From Puffinus mauretanicus (lineage: Eukaryota > Chordata > Aves > Procellariiformes > Procellariidae), in the NCBI GenBank assembly GCA_023333565.1, contig JAJKFH010001315.1:1860001-1924000 (forward strand): a stretch of DNA of 64,000 nucleotides. The letters run 5' to 3'. Within the stretch, counting starts at the first letter, position 1, and each line of letters starts with the position of its first letter. The translations under genes were made by a program, and so were the position numbers. The notes beneath the pieces were generated by a model. That model had not been told where the DNA came from and searched no databases. It saw only the letters and a list, made by a program, of their open reading frames with translations. Positions 12,721 to 25,700 of this stretch are shown one piece after another.

Positions 12721-13880
12721 GGGGTTTCTAGTCTTTGGTCATTTTGTAACACAGCTAAAAATGACTAAATTTATTATGTTGGGGCCATAAAAATGGATTC
12801 TGAATGTTGAACTGTTGAGCAATTGAACAGAGATAACATAATCTTTTAGATAGGTCATGGAATTAACAAAAGGCAAAGGCTATTTGTTATTTTTGATGGT
12901 GGTTTTGTTGTTTGTAACTTACTTTGTTGTTCTTGGATAGCAATATAATTAATTTCATTTTGTTTTTAATGACACTAATATTGACAATATTATTAAAAGA
13001 ACAATTATTTTTTAAGCACTTTATTTTTTTGTTGGTGAAAAAGATAAGGAATTCTAAATTTGAGGTTACTGATTACTGATTTGGAAGCATGTGATAATAT
13101 ATTGAAGTAAATTAAAGCTGCAATATGAAAGGCAAATACTGTTGTATAATTTTTTTTTGCAGTCCACTTTAATGAAGTCTCTGTGTGCAATAGATCCTTG
13201 GAAGCAAGGGAGAAAGTCATCGACAGTGAAATTGTTTACTTGATTTATAGACCACCTTTCCAACTTTAGTTCATAAACTTCTGGTCAGAAAAATTACTTG
13301 AAAATGTTTTTTCTTGGTAAAAGCTAATATAATAAAGTACAGTGCCTACTGGAATAATGTATATCTGTTATTTTTGTATGTTATGAGTAACAGATTGGAA
13401 CCATAACCGTTTCCATTTTAAAGTACAACTTTTCAACATGTAAATAGGCAACTACTGTATTTTTAAAATTACTTTAAAATTGTAAAACACCAAAAGACAG
13501 TCTGTAACTATGTGTAATTTAATTAAGAATTCTCAACTTCAAATGTTCAAATTTACAATCCCTAAGAAACGTGCAGAGTATACGTATACTTGAAAGTACT
13601 TTTAATAGTTGTGCAGAAAAAGATATTTATGCCTAGAACAGGACAGCATGCATGAAAAATGAACATTCAATGTAGAACAGTTTTAAGTTTACAGACTGCC
13701 TGTAAGCAATCTAGTTCATATTCTTGCATTGTAATTAGCTGGTTTGTGATCATGGTGACAGTTTTGGATGGAGGAATTTGTTTGGGTTTCTCTTTGTTGC
13801 CTAGGGATTTAACTTTTTATATGTCTTTCCACAGGAGACCTAAGATTTTGAGTGAGTTGAACATGACTTCAGTCTGGTTT

Positions 13881-13900
13881 AAAAAAAAAAAAAAAAAAAA
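13881..13900. repeat. Poly(A) tract
   Basis: This is a run of 20 A with no retrocopy body upstream that I can recognise. Confidence 0.85.
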
Positions 13901-15237
13901 GGCAACATTAGTTTCTAGTGTCCTGGCGTGTTGATTATCTGCTTTACAATTTTTATAAGGCAATTTATACTTGCTTCACTGATATGCATATGCAAATTCA
14001 CTGTGATTTTTTTTTAATGAATTGCCTTTTTTTGGTACCAAAACATCTAATTGGAAAGGACATATTTCTTAGGGTATTACAGGAGGTGACAATCCAGCAG
14101 ATTTTAAAAGATCACTGATTACTATGAATTCTTCCAGTGGCCAACATCCAATAAAGAGGACATTTGATATTATGAACTCATTACAAAAGGAGACCAGTGA
14201 TCTCCCCCCACTAGTAGCAATCTTGTAAATTTTAGGTAAGAAATACGTTTTTTTTTTTTTTAAATACTGTATGTGATCTGGTAAATAAGGGTGGTTATTT
14301 CATAATTGTATTATTGTAATGTTTTCTATATGCATATCATAATTTATTGTGATGGTAGGACTGTGAGGAAGCATGCTGGATTGAACAATCCTGTGGTACA
14401 CAGTATGGGGTAATTGCAAAACATTGCCTGAATCATCTGCTCTGAAGACAGCAGTTCCAGGCTTCACTCAAAGGTACACAGTTGTATACCAACACATACT
14501 GATTAAAAAGACTATCAGTTAAAATCTGGGTACTCCACTCTGTGATGACTGACTTGGACAAGAGTTGTAGTTTCTAGGTCAAAATACTGTAGATAGGAAA
14601 GACATTCTGTGGTCCTTATAGTCTTATTCGTATGTTTTACTATCTTTCTGCTGTTAAAATGAAACTGTGCTTGGTGGTTTTTTTTTTTCTTTTTTTTAAA
14701 TAAAAATAAAAAGACTGTCTTGTCTCTGTGACAAATTCCCTACGGAAGTATGTTCAGATGTTGAATCTAATGAAGTCTAGCTACTAAGTGTGGTTGAATC
14801 CTTGAGCTGTGCTCCTACAGGCGGTTTGAGTTCAACTGACTTAATCTGCTTGACTAATGAGAACTCAGTTTTGAGGACTGCTACCAAATCTGTATAAACA
14901 AAGCAGACCAGAAAGACATGGGATTTACAGGTGTTTTTACAGTTCTATCATCAAAGCCCATGTTTCTTTTTCCCAGCCTCAGAGATGCCATCCTATTCTT
15001 CTCCTTGCCATGTATCTTTCCCTTCCCAGGATGCTTTCTGCTTGCCCAGAAGGTATACCATAGCAATGCTGCTAACAACAACTAAAATCAATATACATCC
15101 AAATCGGATTAACTCAAACTAAACTTTGCTTTTATTATCTCAACCAGGGCAGACCAGTAATCAAAGCTCCAGAAATCTAATTCCTTACCTTCCCTCTCCT
15201 CAATATCTGTACGTAGGGCCAGAGGACAGTCACACAT

Positions 15238-15269
15238 GAAACTTTTATTTCTGAGAAACTTTTATTTCT
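15238..15269. repeat. Short tandem duplication (15 bp unit, 2 copies)
   Basis: The unit GAAACTTTTATTTCT occurs at 15238-15252 and again exactly at 15255-15269, separated by two bases (period 17). It is a small local duplication. Confidence 0.85.
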
Positions 15270-17379
15270 AGAAAACTGTCATCCAATAATTCTCCAAATC
15301 TCAAAATGGATTGATTGCATGGGAATTATTTCTGCTCGCTTTCCTCTTCATTGAATTCCTTTGACAGCTGTTTTCCAGCATTTTCCCCTTGAAGTATCCT
15401 TTACACTCTTTCCTTGCTGCTCTCCACTGCTATCCTCCAGAAGCAGGCATTTTTATCCCATCGTGCTCAAATGTTTGTGTTAACCTTTAACATACCTCGA
15501 CCATTCTACTTAACTTTTGGAAATCTTTTTATGTCTTCATATAACTCATACTGATTTCCTAAGTTATCAGCGGAGGACCCTAGAACATTTGTAATTCAGT
15601 ACAGGAAGATACTACAACAGTGGGAGCACAAATGTATCTGTAAATACTGGTTTATCCTAGTTAGATACAAAGACCTGGCTGCTAGTTGACGTATACTCGT
15701 GGGAACAGAGGTTTCACAGTGCACGTGTCACTTTGTTGTCTGTTAGAGTCCTTCATTCTGGGTCTTCCTGGCAAGTCAGGTGGTCAATATCAAACTTTCT
15801 AATCTTTTCTTAGATGTTTTCCCCTAAATCAGTGACAGATTTTATCTTCCTTCCAACTAGTAGAAGCTGCGGATGGGAAATCTAAACCTACTAACTAATA
15901 TCTATTTATTTATTTATGTACTTTGCATACATAAACTAATCAAATATCTCAGTGGTCTGAGTCAGTCTCCATGTAGCTGGCTGACTGATCTAATCAAAAT
16001 TGCTTGCAAATAGCCTATTCTCTTTCAGGAATTAACATGCCAATCCTTTATATCTTCCCTTCAGCTTTTCTCTGCAATTTCCAAAGCTTTAAGAAAGTCT
16101 ATCTTTTGCAGAGATTTTATTTCTTAATATTGTTACTGTAGTCAACATATTAGACTTTGTTTCTTTTATTTACAATGTGACTGTAGTATTAGAAATCTTT
16201 TTGTTGTTGATTTTATTTCTCTTTGAATAAAGATTTTTCTCCTTTCTTTTAAATTCAGTTTTCCAACACTTCATCATGTCTACATAGTTGTCCTTACAAA
16301 CTTAAGCTAGGGTAAATCTGTTTGTTCTAAAAACTTATATACCCTCAAGTTACAAAAGATTCATATTTTTGTGGATGTGGGATGGCAGAATTTAGATACT
16401 TGCGTAGAGAAAAGAAGTCTGGTCTTCCGCACTATTAATTTTCCAAATGCTAGCTCCTAGTTTTCTTGGTTTCAGTCTTTTCCAATCCTTCTCAAGCTGT
16501 CTCTACCTTATATTCTCATCTCCATGATGATTGCATTGCAAAAAATAATATGTAGAATAATGTATTTTATAATGATGATGATATGGAGTCCTGTAAACTA
16601 TGAGTAATGCTTTCTGAAGCCACTGCAAATGTCTTCCTGTCAGCCCAAAACTACACAATGAAGGCTTAGAAAGTAGAAATTTACTCAAAAGTGTGGTCTG
16701 TATAGCTCCAGTACTCCGGTCAGGAATGATTTCTCCTTGCCTGTTACATCCTACAGAAACCCTGCTAGATAGCTTTAAGACCATGGGGTTTTTTTTCTTG
16801 CTTCTCTTCTCATTCAGTGTATAAGTAAGTGTCCTGATTTTATTTCTTTGGCATCTTGGTAATTTCAACTATATACTTACTCATTCTATCATAGTGTTTT
16901 CAAAGAAAGTGCAGAGGTTTTAGAGGAAGCTTGTAAGCGGTCAGGCTGGCTCCAGCTCTGGGTCCATCACAGCTGGAGTTGATCTAAGTTTGGGCTGCCT
17001 TGTCCTCTCCTCTATTGCCTCTGGCTCTGTGTTTCCACCTTCGCCGCTGTGCTGGCACTAGCTCTTGCCTGATCATTCTGTGAATTGCTCCTTGGAGCAG
17101 ATCTGGCTGAAAAGTTTTCTTGTTTGGTTGTTCTTTTTTTTTTACTTTTGTGGGGTTAGCTTCCAGACAAGTCACCTCCCTGAGTTGGCTCCTGTACACT
17201 TATGTGGGTGGTAGTGCTGATGCAAGGGAAAGAATAGAAATGCTTAGTTGGTAGAGAAAGGATGGGAGGCGAGGCTCTGTCAACCTGAATGTTTGCTGGT
17301 TTAAGGTGCCTGAGGAGCCCACCCGCACGCTGCAGTTCCACTCCTCAAGCTGGTATGATCTCCATACCCATTCACTCAC

Positions 17380-17515
17380 CTCTGTCCCCTCTTGTGCCAG
17401 CACTAGTTTTTGTGTAGCTGTGCTACTCCAAATCACAACAGACCCCCTCTCCCTGCCCCTCAAATCCAGGGCAGTTTCTTCAGCTGGCTGCCTGTGTAGC
17501 CACTTAACGCTACTG
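17380..17515 (-). other. Candidate minus-strand internal exon (splice signals only)
   Basis: On the minus strand a long pyrimidine-rich tract ending in TGCCAG lies just before 17515. A strong donor (GAG/GTGAGT) ends the interval at 17380, framing 136 bases. One reading frame is open across it and continues beyond both ends within a 144-codon open frame (17200-17634). The translation has no family I recognise. GC content is higher than in the flanks. It could be a lncRNA or UTR exon, a decayed repeat, or a chance pairing of splice motifs. Confidence 0.2.
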
Positions 17516-20500
17516 CTGGCAGTGAGGATGGGGCAAGGGAGGTAAATTCTGTGATGCCAGCCATTAAGCCGTGTAAAGTGACCTGGAATTGCAGCTTGTG
17601 AAGTATATATATTACATTTTACAAATGAAACCAACCTGTTTAGCCTTCATATGACTTTTAAGAAGACTGTTCTTGAATGGAAGAATGTTTCCCCCCACCT
17701 CCTCCTCCAACACACAATTCCCAATTTAAGTCTTTTTGCAGACACCTGTAAGTTTATGTCAATATAAAGCCCAGATCTGGCATCTTCCATATTCCAGAAG
17801 TTTATGATGTGTTTTTATACGTATATACATGTACTCCCATTTGTACTTACATAGGAAATTAAGAAAACAATAGGGTTATGAAAAATAGGGCTTTAACAGA
17901 TTTTCATTGAAAAATAATTTTATATGCTTCCCTGAAATCTGCAACTAAAGTCATAGGGGAGGAACAGGCAGATCTGCATATGGTGTAAATGATCACTGTT
18001 CCTTTAGTGTTTTACATAGATGATGGTCTGCCCCAAGACTCCTATTCTGAGGTAACACAAAGCAGGAGAATGACAAAAGGTAAATGGTAAGACTAGACAA
18101 GGGTTGCAGTAGTCGTGCAAGATAGAATTCATCTCACTTGCTTTAGCCACTAGAAGATAGGTATCTAGTCTGAATTAATTGTTTCTAGGTCCTTTTTAAG
18201 TCGGTAGAAAGGGACAGACTCCTGCACTGGCCAGTTTGTCTCTTCTACTTCAGTTATTCATGGGCAAGACAGGGCAATATTGAAACATGCTATGGAGATA
18301 CCTCTCTGTGTGTATGTATTTGATTATAAAGGAATTCTACACCATTAGCTTAGACTAGACAGCTACTTTTAATTTCCTGAACTTACATGAGATATAATTG
18401 AGCCTCAATGTTAGTTTATCACACACACAAATTTTTATCCCCTTTAAGAGTGGAAAACCTTCATATGACTGGCAGCTTTTTTGTAATAACAAACTTCAAT
18501 TATTTCATCAACTTATCAGTTACTCTTTACACAGACAGAACTACCTCCATTTTGAAGAAGTTCTGAATTTGTAAGAAGTGTATTGATTTGACCCAGAAAG
18601 AAATTTTAAGCAAACATCTGAGAAAGCATAAAATTTTTGAGTTTTTCATAAAAAAATCGAAAATAAAATAATGCTGGAAACTTAATTATGTTTTAGTAAT
18701 AGCTTGCTTACTGATCATAAAGCTGTTTATTTTGTCCACTGAGTATGTTCATGAAACCTTAGTAAATTTTTGAAGTAAAATTTGCAAGTAGCATAAAGCT
18801 CTAGCTGGCTAATAATAGGACATCCTCTGCATAAGTGTACTAAAAAAAAAAAAAAATCCTGATCTTAAGGAGTAGTATCTTTGTATCTAAAGGGCAAGAG
18901 TCTAAATCTGAATGTAAGTATAAAAAGCTGGAAAAGATTGAACATATGTTATTTCCCACCAGCACAATATTAAATGCAATTATTTTCTTTCTGCTAAAAT
19001 CTTGAATATATCTTGCAACACAACCTCAGAGAGTCCCCTGCTGCTGTTGATTATAGTGAATCCCACTTCCTGCCACCCAGTAAGTCTTTGCAATTTTCTC
19101 TTTTTCGCCACCCTGTGGAGATAAATAATGTATATTAATGTGAAAATATCAACAGTAAAATCCCTTAATATTCTCCACAAAATAAAGCTTCTCTCTAAAT
19201 CAAAGGATTTGTATCTTTCATCAATTTTTTGAGCAAAAAGAAACAAGTTCCTCATGTAAGGCCTTTGAAAAGTTTGAATCCCACTCTTAGAAAACAAGTG
19301 CGCCAAATACTGTATAGGAGAGGGTTGGGGTTTTTAGAATTGAAAAAGGATTCAGTATGGTGTACTACCTTTAAAGCACAGATTTTAGTCTTTTCCTATC
19401 TCAGTCTTTCATTAAAAAGGCCTTAACAAATCCTTGTTTCACGTCCTTTGACCCAGAACCTTAGAAAGTGTGTCAGAGTATTTTGTGTTGTTTGTTAGGA
19501 ATTCCCATATGTGCTGAACACAATGACTACGGAGGATATTTTATTAAAGGTTCATCATCTGTGGCTACAGTAGGTGTGTGCATTCAAATCTAATACATTG
19601 CTAATTCCACTCTCAACTCTCCCCACTTTTGTACACTAAAAACCATAACATGACAAATTTTCTTTGCAACTCTGAGCTCTAGGAAGGACAGGAAAAGCAA
19701 AGGCAGAAGCTGTGACCCCTTGAATACTGCTTTACAATCTAGGTTTAGGTTTCAGTGCCGAAGTGGAAAATTACAATACTAAAGAAATCATTACTTGCTG
19801 GTCATAAGAGTTGGGGATTTGGGGAGTGTGCGACCGTATTGATTCTAAAGTGCTCTCCTTTTGCTCAACCTATTTTTCTTTTTAATTCCAACTTCCATGA
19901 GCATGGGCTCTTCTGCTGAACACTGTGAACATTTCCTAAGTTAATTTTTAAAAAAAAAACATATAATGTTCACCTTGGGCATACTTTTCTATTGCATAAA
20001 TTAGAAAGCTGATTGAAAGACATGTTCAAAACAGAAAAGAAGAAAAATAAAAAAAAGGAAAACCCACAAAACAAACCTTCGTCAGAGACATTTCAGATGG
20101 CAATCTGAGAAAGCTAACCATTCCATATTATTAAAATGCCATCAAATTAAAATAACGGCAAAATACTGAGACAGAAGCAGGCTGTGTCCCCTCCTCTGTG
20201 GTCGTGACAGGCCAGCACTGAAGGACCCAGCCAGGAGTATAATTTCTGTGGGAAGAAGGGGAGGGAGAAGGGAGGATACCTTTTGTGTCTCTGGGCTGAG
20301 GAACGTGGTACCAGGAAAGGCAGGCAGCTGTGAGCTGCGTTGTATTAGCTGGTTTGGTACTTGGCATCACCGGAATACCAGTGCAGGCTCTTACAGGCTG
20401 AGGGAGAAGTTGTTTCCTTCTTTTGTCCCTGTCTACTCTCCCAATAACAGCTGCTGGGAAGGTATTTTCCCCACGGTGTTTTTTGAAAGGTATCCAAAAT

Positions 20501-21589
20501 ATTTTCAATTATGCCTTGCTGTTAGATTTCTGTGTAAATAATTTGTGTTATGGTAAAAATCCATCCAAATCAGGAAGACTGTTTGCTACTTTCAGCCCCA
20601 ATTCTATAAACATTTATAGGCGTGTTTAGTTTTAACCATGTGAGCAGTATCCATTGGGGTGAAGTTAAGTATGGCTGTAGCTGCAAGTTGGAAACTTGAC
20701 CTACTTTGCATATCATTATGTATGTAGCATAATTTTAGTCCAAGATGGGAAGTCTGAGTTGCAGAAGAGTCCGTCGAAGAAATGAAACCTGGCCAACTAA
20801 TATGAATTAAATATTTCTGAACTTTAGTGTAATATATTCATTCACAACTGAATAAGTAGTAGGAATAGCATAAGCATTAACAGAAGTTGGAATTTATTCA
20901 GTGTCTGAGGTAAAGAGCAAAACCAGCTTGGATGGTGGCAACACACAGGTGATTTATGAGTATCTTTTATGATTAGAACTGAAATTTTTAAAATTATTTT
21001 ACACGTCGCAAAGAGGTTTTTGTTTGTTTTGAAAATGTAGATATGATAGCAAAAATTTTTTAATGTCAGGTTGGCTCTGCATCCTCTTACTTGTACCAGA
21101 ACATTATAATAGCAATGTTTAGAAAATCCTTCTATTGAATGTGATGTAGGACTTTAAGATGAAGCCTGAACCTCATTACCAACTTGTATGAGTATTTTTA
21201 CACATTATCTATTCCATTGACTTAGTTCCTGATACTGCAGAATGCCTAGAATTATACAGAGTGAATAATTCTATTAGGGTAAATTGGACTGCTACAAATG
21301 TGTGAAGTAAAACGTGCATATGAGTCTTTGCAGGGCTGGGGCTTTTAATGGTAATCTTGTTATGCATAAATATAATTGATATGTGAGGAATCTTTTATGA
21401 ATTAAGTCTCCCAACAGTCTCTTTCCATGTAGAGCAATAGGAGAAGAAGATGAAAAGTCCAAAAAGGTAGGCCCCAGCGTTTCAGAGATACATGCCTACA
21501 TTCGCATGCATCCAATATAAGCAGATACAGATCTGTCTAAATTGAGCTTGAGGCGTGCATTCTTTGAATTTTTTCTACTCAAGTGCCTT
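17516..21589. other. AT-rich unique sequence, no gene recognised
   Basis: No gene, RNA or repeat family that I can support is seen. A short GC-richer patch at about 20160-20460 has open frames on both strands with no domain content. Confidence 0.55.
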
Positions 21590-21690
21590 GGTGTAAGTGA
21601 CTTGTTCAAAAACACTCTGTAGGTTTGTAGCACAGCCAGGAATAGAACCCACATCTCCTGACTCACAGTTATAGACCAGACGACTTCTTG
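21590..21690 (+). mobile_element. MIR-like tRNA-derived SINE fragment
   Basis: The sequence follows the order of the MIR core and 3' half: GTGACTTGTTCAAAAACAC, then a TAGCACAGCCAGGAATAG-type segment, then AACCCACATCTCCTGACTC. This corresponds to the well-known 'gacttgcccaaggtcacacagc...ggattcgaacccaggtctcctgactc' core. It is a strongly diverged ancient SINE remnant, recognised from memory. Confidence 0.62.
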
Positions 21691-24600
21691 AATTTGTGTG
21701 AAAAGTTAATTTGCTGTGTTTCTATATGAGAGGGAATTTATTAATGTTGTTGCTACCTTCCAGTGTCTCATAATTTTCTTGATATGATCCGATTCGATAA
21801 AGGTGTAGAACTGAATGTGGGCTTACCCTGTGTAGATGCAGAGCATCTGGTTTATACAAATGGTTTGCCACGAGAAAGGAAAACTTGGAACTGTAGATTT
21901 TTAATGCACAGATCTTGTGCTCTTGCAATGCTAAGAAGTCCTTGTTGTTATGAATGTGCATTATGAGTATATTGTACACAGTCCTGGTATGCAAATGTGT
22001 AGCATTCAAAGAAGTGAAATAATTCTGTGTTATTATTATCTTTGTAAATTGCATCTTAAGAGTTTGTTGAGGACTTTATGACGGCAGTTTTCTATAGTCA
22101 CAGCCATACAGCACAAAGTGTTTCTTTCATTATTAACAATAACTGAGCCAATGAAAATGCTTTTAAATATACCCCAGACAAGCAGTTATCCAGCTCTTCC
22201 TCCTTACCATCCACAAACCATCTTTTAGCATCTTATAAACGAGCATGTAAAATAGCTTTGTAAACATCTGCTTTTCATTGTTAATTGTCAGGGAAAACTA
22301 GAGATTTAAATGCTTCTTTTGTAGCATTCCTTAATCCTATCAGAAAGGATAGCTCTAGATGCTTCTCCTTTCTCACTGCAAATAGCTCCTCTAGGCTGTG
22401 GGGTTTCTTCTTTTTTTTCCTTTCCTTTTTTTGTTTTGTTTTTAATTTTGATAGTTTTTATTTACTTACAAACAGCTCATTCCGTTTGAAAGGTCTTGCA
22501 CATTCTAGTCTGTGTGGCAACTCAGTAAATTTAAACAAAATATACTATGTAATTATTGATTACTGTGTAAAATGTGTTGAAAATCTACATTTTTTCTCAT
22601 TAGGATCTGCTTAGTATTTTCTTTCACGTATAAACTGTCAGATTAGGTATTGTATCATACATATGCAATAAGAAAACAAGAGTAGATGTTCATACTGTCC
22701 TGTAACAGCAAAAATAAAGAAACAAATTTTATACTGCTACAATGCAATTATTATTTTTTTAAAAACCACTGCCTTTATTTTGGTTAGCTTTTCTGTTCTA
22801 ATAATCAAGTCATTAATGTCAGTTGAGTGTGTCTGGCAATGATTTACTTAAGGTAGCATTCATAACACACAGTAGCTGCATTATACAGGAAAAATAAATC
22901 TATTCATGTTACGTTTTCTACCTTTAAAGCTTTTTTTTATATTGTATTATGGTCCTGGATTTGTAACATTTGACTTTTTGCCTCTTGCACACACAAAAGG
23001 AACATTCATGATTTAAAACTATTTCATGTTTTATATTTCTTAAACAGGAATAAATCTTTTTTTACATATTTTGCCAAATCTGCTTCATTGGGAAAAGATA
23101 CTTTTTTTCAGTTCGAGTTTGAATGTTTCCATAGCTTTCGTCTTTTAATTTTGGTGTTTTTGAAGTCAAAGTCTGCTTAACTAGTTTCTCCAGCTGGATT
23201 ATAGTTTTAAAATAATTTAGATTTCTCCCTCTTTTGTTAATTAAATAATACTTGAAGGGTACTGTTGCCTATTCATATTTTTATTCCCGCTTTTCAATAT
23301 TTACTTCTAGAACTTCTTAAAAGAATTGTTACACGGACCTCAGCATCACTGCATGTAAAATTAATTGAAATGACACATTGTTGCAGTTTCTATGACAACC
23401 ATATCATGATGCCGATGCTCTCAAAAATTTATAAACTACAATTGCAACTATGCTAATACCACTGAGTAGAGTTAACATTTATTTACTTAACATTCTTATT
23501 AGAATTAAGCTTTCAATACCTCATTTAAAAAAATGAGAAAAAGGTGTATGTCAGTGTTTTTTGTTTGTTTGATGTTGACTTTTTTGTACAGGAGTTCTAA
23601 TTTTTATGAAAACATTTTTAAAATTGAACTCTGCTACGTAATGTTGATGAAGAGCTTATTCAATCAAAACAAAGAAAATGTGTATCATCACCCACAAACT
23701 TTTAAATATGACATTCCAAAATAACTCCTAGAGTGTAATCCACTGCAATTGATTTCCAAATAGTCTTGTTTTGCTAGTGGAACGTTTAAAGCCAATTTAT
23801 TCCTATTTCTATTGTCCTAGATGCTAAACCTCAACTGCTTGTGACATGAGAGTACTGATTCACTGGCATGCCTTACATAAATGAAGTCACAAGCATAAGT
23901 GTCTGCATGACCAGGCACAGAATTATAAACCCCCTCAAAATATCTACCTATATTACTGCCTTCTTTTATTGTAAACGTTAAAAAGCTTTTGCCCGGTAAC
24001 TTGATTTTTTTTTCCATATTAAGTACATACCTTGCTATTCCATCCATCTGCAGGCTTTTAGAAGTTAGCTGATTTTAACAGTTTGACAGGGAACTCTATT
24101 ACTCAGGCAACACTCACGTTGGAATCAATGAGTATTTTACTTGAGTAAAAAATTTAGGACCAATGTAGGATGCCGTATTCAAGTTACTTCATAATTATAC
24201 AGATTGCAATGACTTAAAAAATAGTGAGTTTTGCTCTCAAAACATAGTTATTTTGTTCGGTCTAACTCGCACTTATTAAAAAAGTGTGTTTTATATTCAA
24301 AATGCGTGATTCTTGTGTATAAGACTTATTGATCATTGATTCAAATAGGAAATAAAACACCTTGATCTTTCAGTCATTTGTCTTAGGAAGATTCTGAAGC
24401 AGTCAAATCACGTTTACTTTACTTCAGTCTTAAATTTGATATTATGTTGGAAAAACATTTCATATAATTGAATGTTCAAATATGTTGAGATCATGTCGCA
24501 TTTTAGTTTTTAACAGTCTGAATACTTTCAGCAGTTTCTACCCAATGTTCCCGGTTTAGTAAGCTGTATTTAAACATGTTTTGAAAGATTTATACAGTGA

Positions 24601-25261
24601 TTTGCTTCTTAGTCAACTTTGTTGCAAGAAGTTACTACTGCGTATTTTGGTTAGAAAATGTGAAGTGTTGTAAGAGGTGATCAAAGGGAGGAGACAGCCA
24701 TACTACCCATTCAATATGCCATGATATTTGTAAGCTCCAGGCAAGACGGGACAATCTGAAACAACTGTGTGCCCCAAAATTTCTTTATAGACATTTTCAC
24801 CTTTTTTCTTGATATTTTCTAAAGAGCTTATCCTTTCCAGCATCATCATTTTGCTCCTCTTAATAAGCAGCATGCACTTTACCTGCACAGGACTTGAGCT
24901 TCTGAGTGAAACAAGTGACAATGACACGAGCCTACAAGATTAGGCCATATTATCACAAACTCACAGGAACAACTTAAAACCAATGCAATTTCTAAGTGCA
25001 CAGCGGTAGTAATATAAAATACAAAATCATTGGCCTATCTCGAGGATTCCTTTTATTTCTGTTCATGTGGCATATATATGTGGCTTAGTGGCAATGCATT
25101 TATTTGCAATGTGGGCCAGTCCTCAGGTCAAAGACAGCTTTGTATATTTATTCTAGCCTTCAAGGTTTTTTTATTTTTTTACATAGTACCTTGTTTGTAG
25201 CATGGTAGTTAGGTCAGGAACTTCTTTAAAAATTGTGCTTTGTTGTTGGGATTATGTTTTT

Positions 25262-25283
25262 GGGGGGGGATGGGGTGGGGGGG
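25262..25283 (+). repeat. G-rich tract, possible G-quadruplex
   Basis: Runs of eight, four and seven G separated by AT and T give enough G-tracts for a quadruplex on the plus strand. Some assembly length error is likely at such runs. Confidence 0.6.
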
Positions 25284-25682
25284 ATGAAACAAAAATAAAC
25301 TAATGGAATAAATACAGTGTTATAATATAAAGTCTGTACACATTCTGTTGAATTCCAGCATGTGCTATCAGGACGGGACATTGCCAGTGAAAAAAGAAAA
25401 GCACCATGGTGTGCTGATAAACCCTTACAATGGTTCACAGGGGTTTGCATTAATCATGTTTAGCAAAGGCTTATTCTGTGATTGAGATTCTAGGGAGAAA
25501 TATTTAGCAACTTTCATGTTTATATCACTGACCACAATTTACTCTGAGCTGTAATATAAAATAGGACTACTGCGGGCTGTAAGGGGGTCTTCTAGCATGT
25601 GTCCCCTCCCAGCTCCTCAAATACAATAGATATACCAGTATATCTTTCCATCCTTCCTCATTCACAAGACGTGCTCAGCTAT

Positions 25683-25700
25683 TCCCAGCTGAAGCTGGGA
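25683..25700. repeat. Perfect 8-bp inverted repeat
   Basis: The arms TCCCAGCT and AGCTGGGA are separated by GA. The stem can be extended imperfectly on both sides. Significance is unknown. Confidence 0.7.

Larger units (their letters stand above)
12721..17379. other. AT-rich unique sequence, no gene recognised
   Basis: No gene or datable transposon is recognised. It holds a 20-base A run at 13881-13900, an octamer-type ATGCAAAT site at about 13988, and a short tandem duplication at 15238-15269. Confidence 0.55.
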
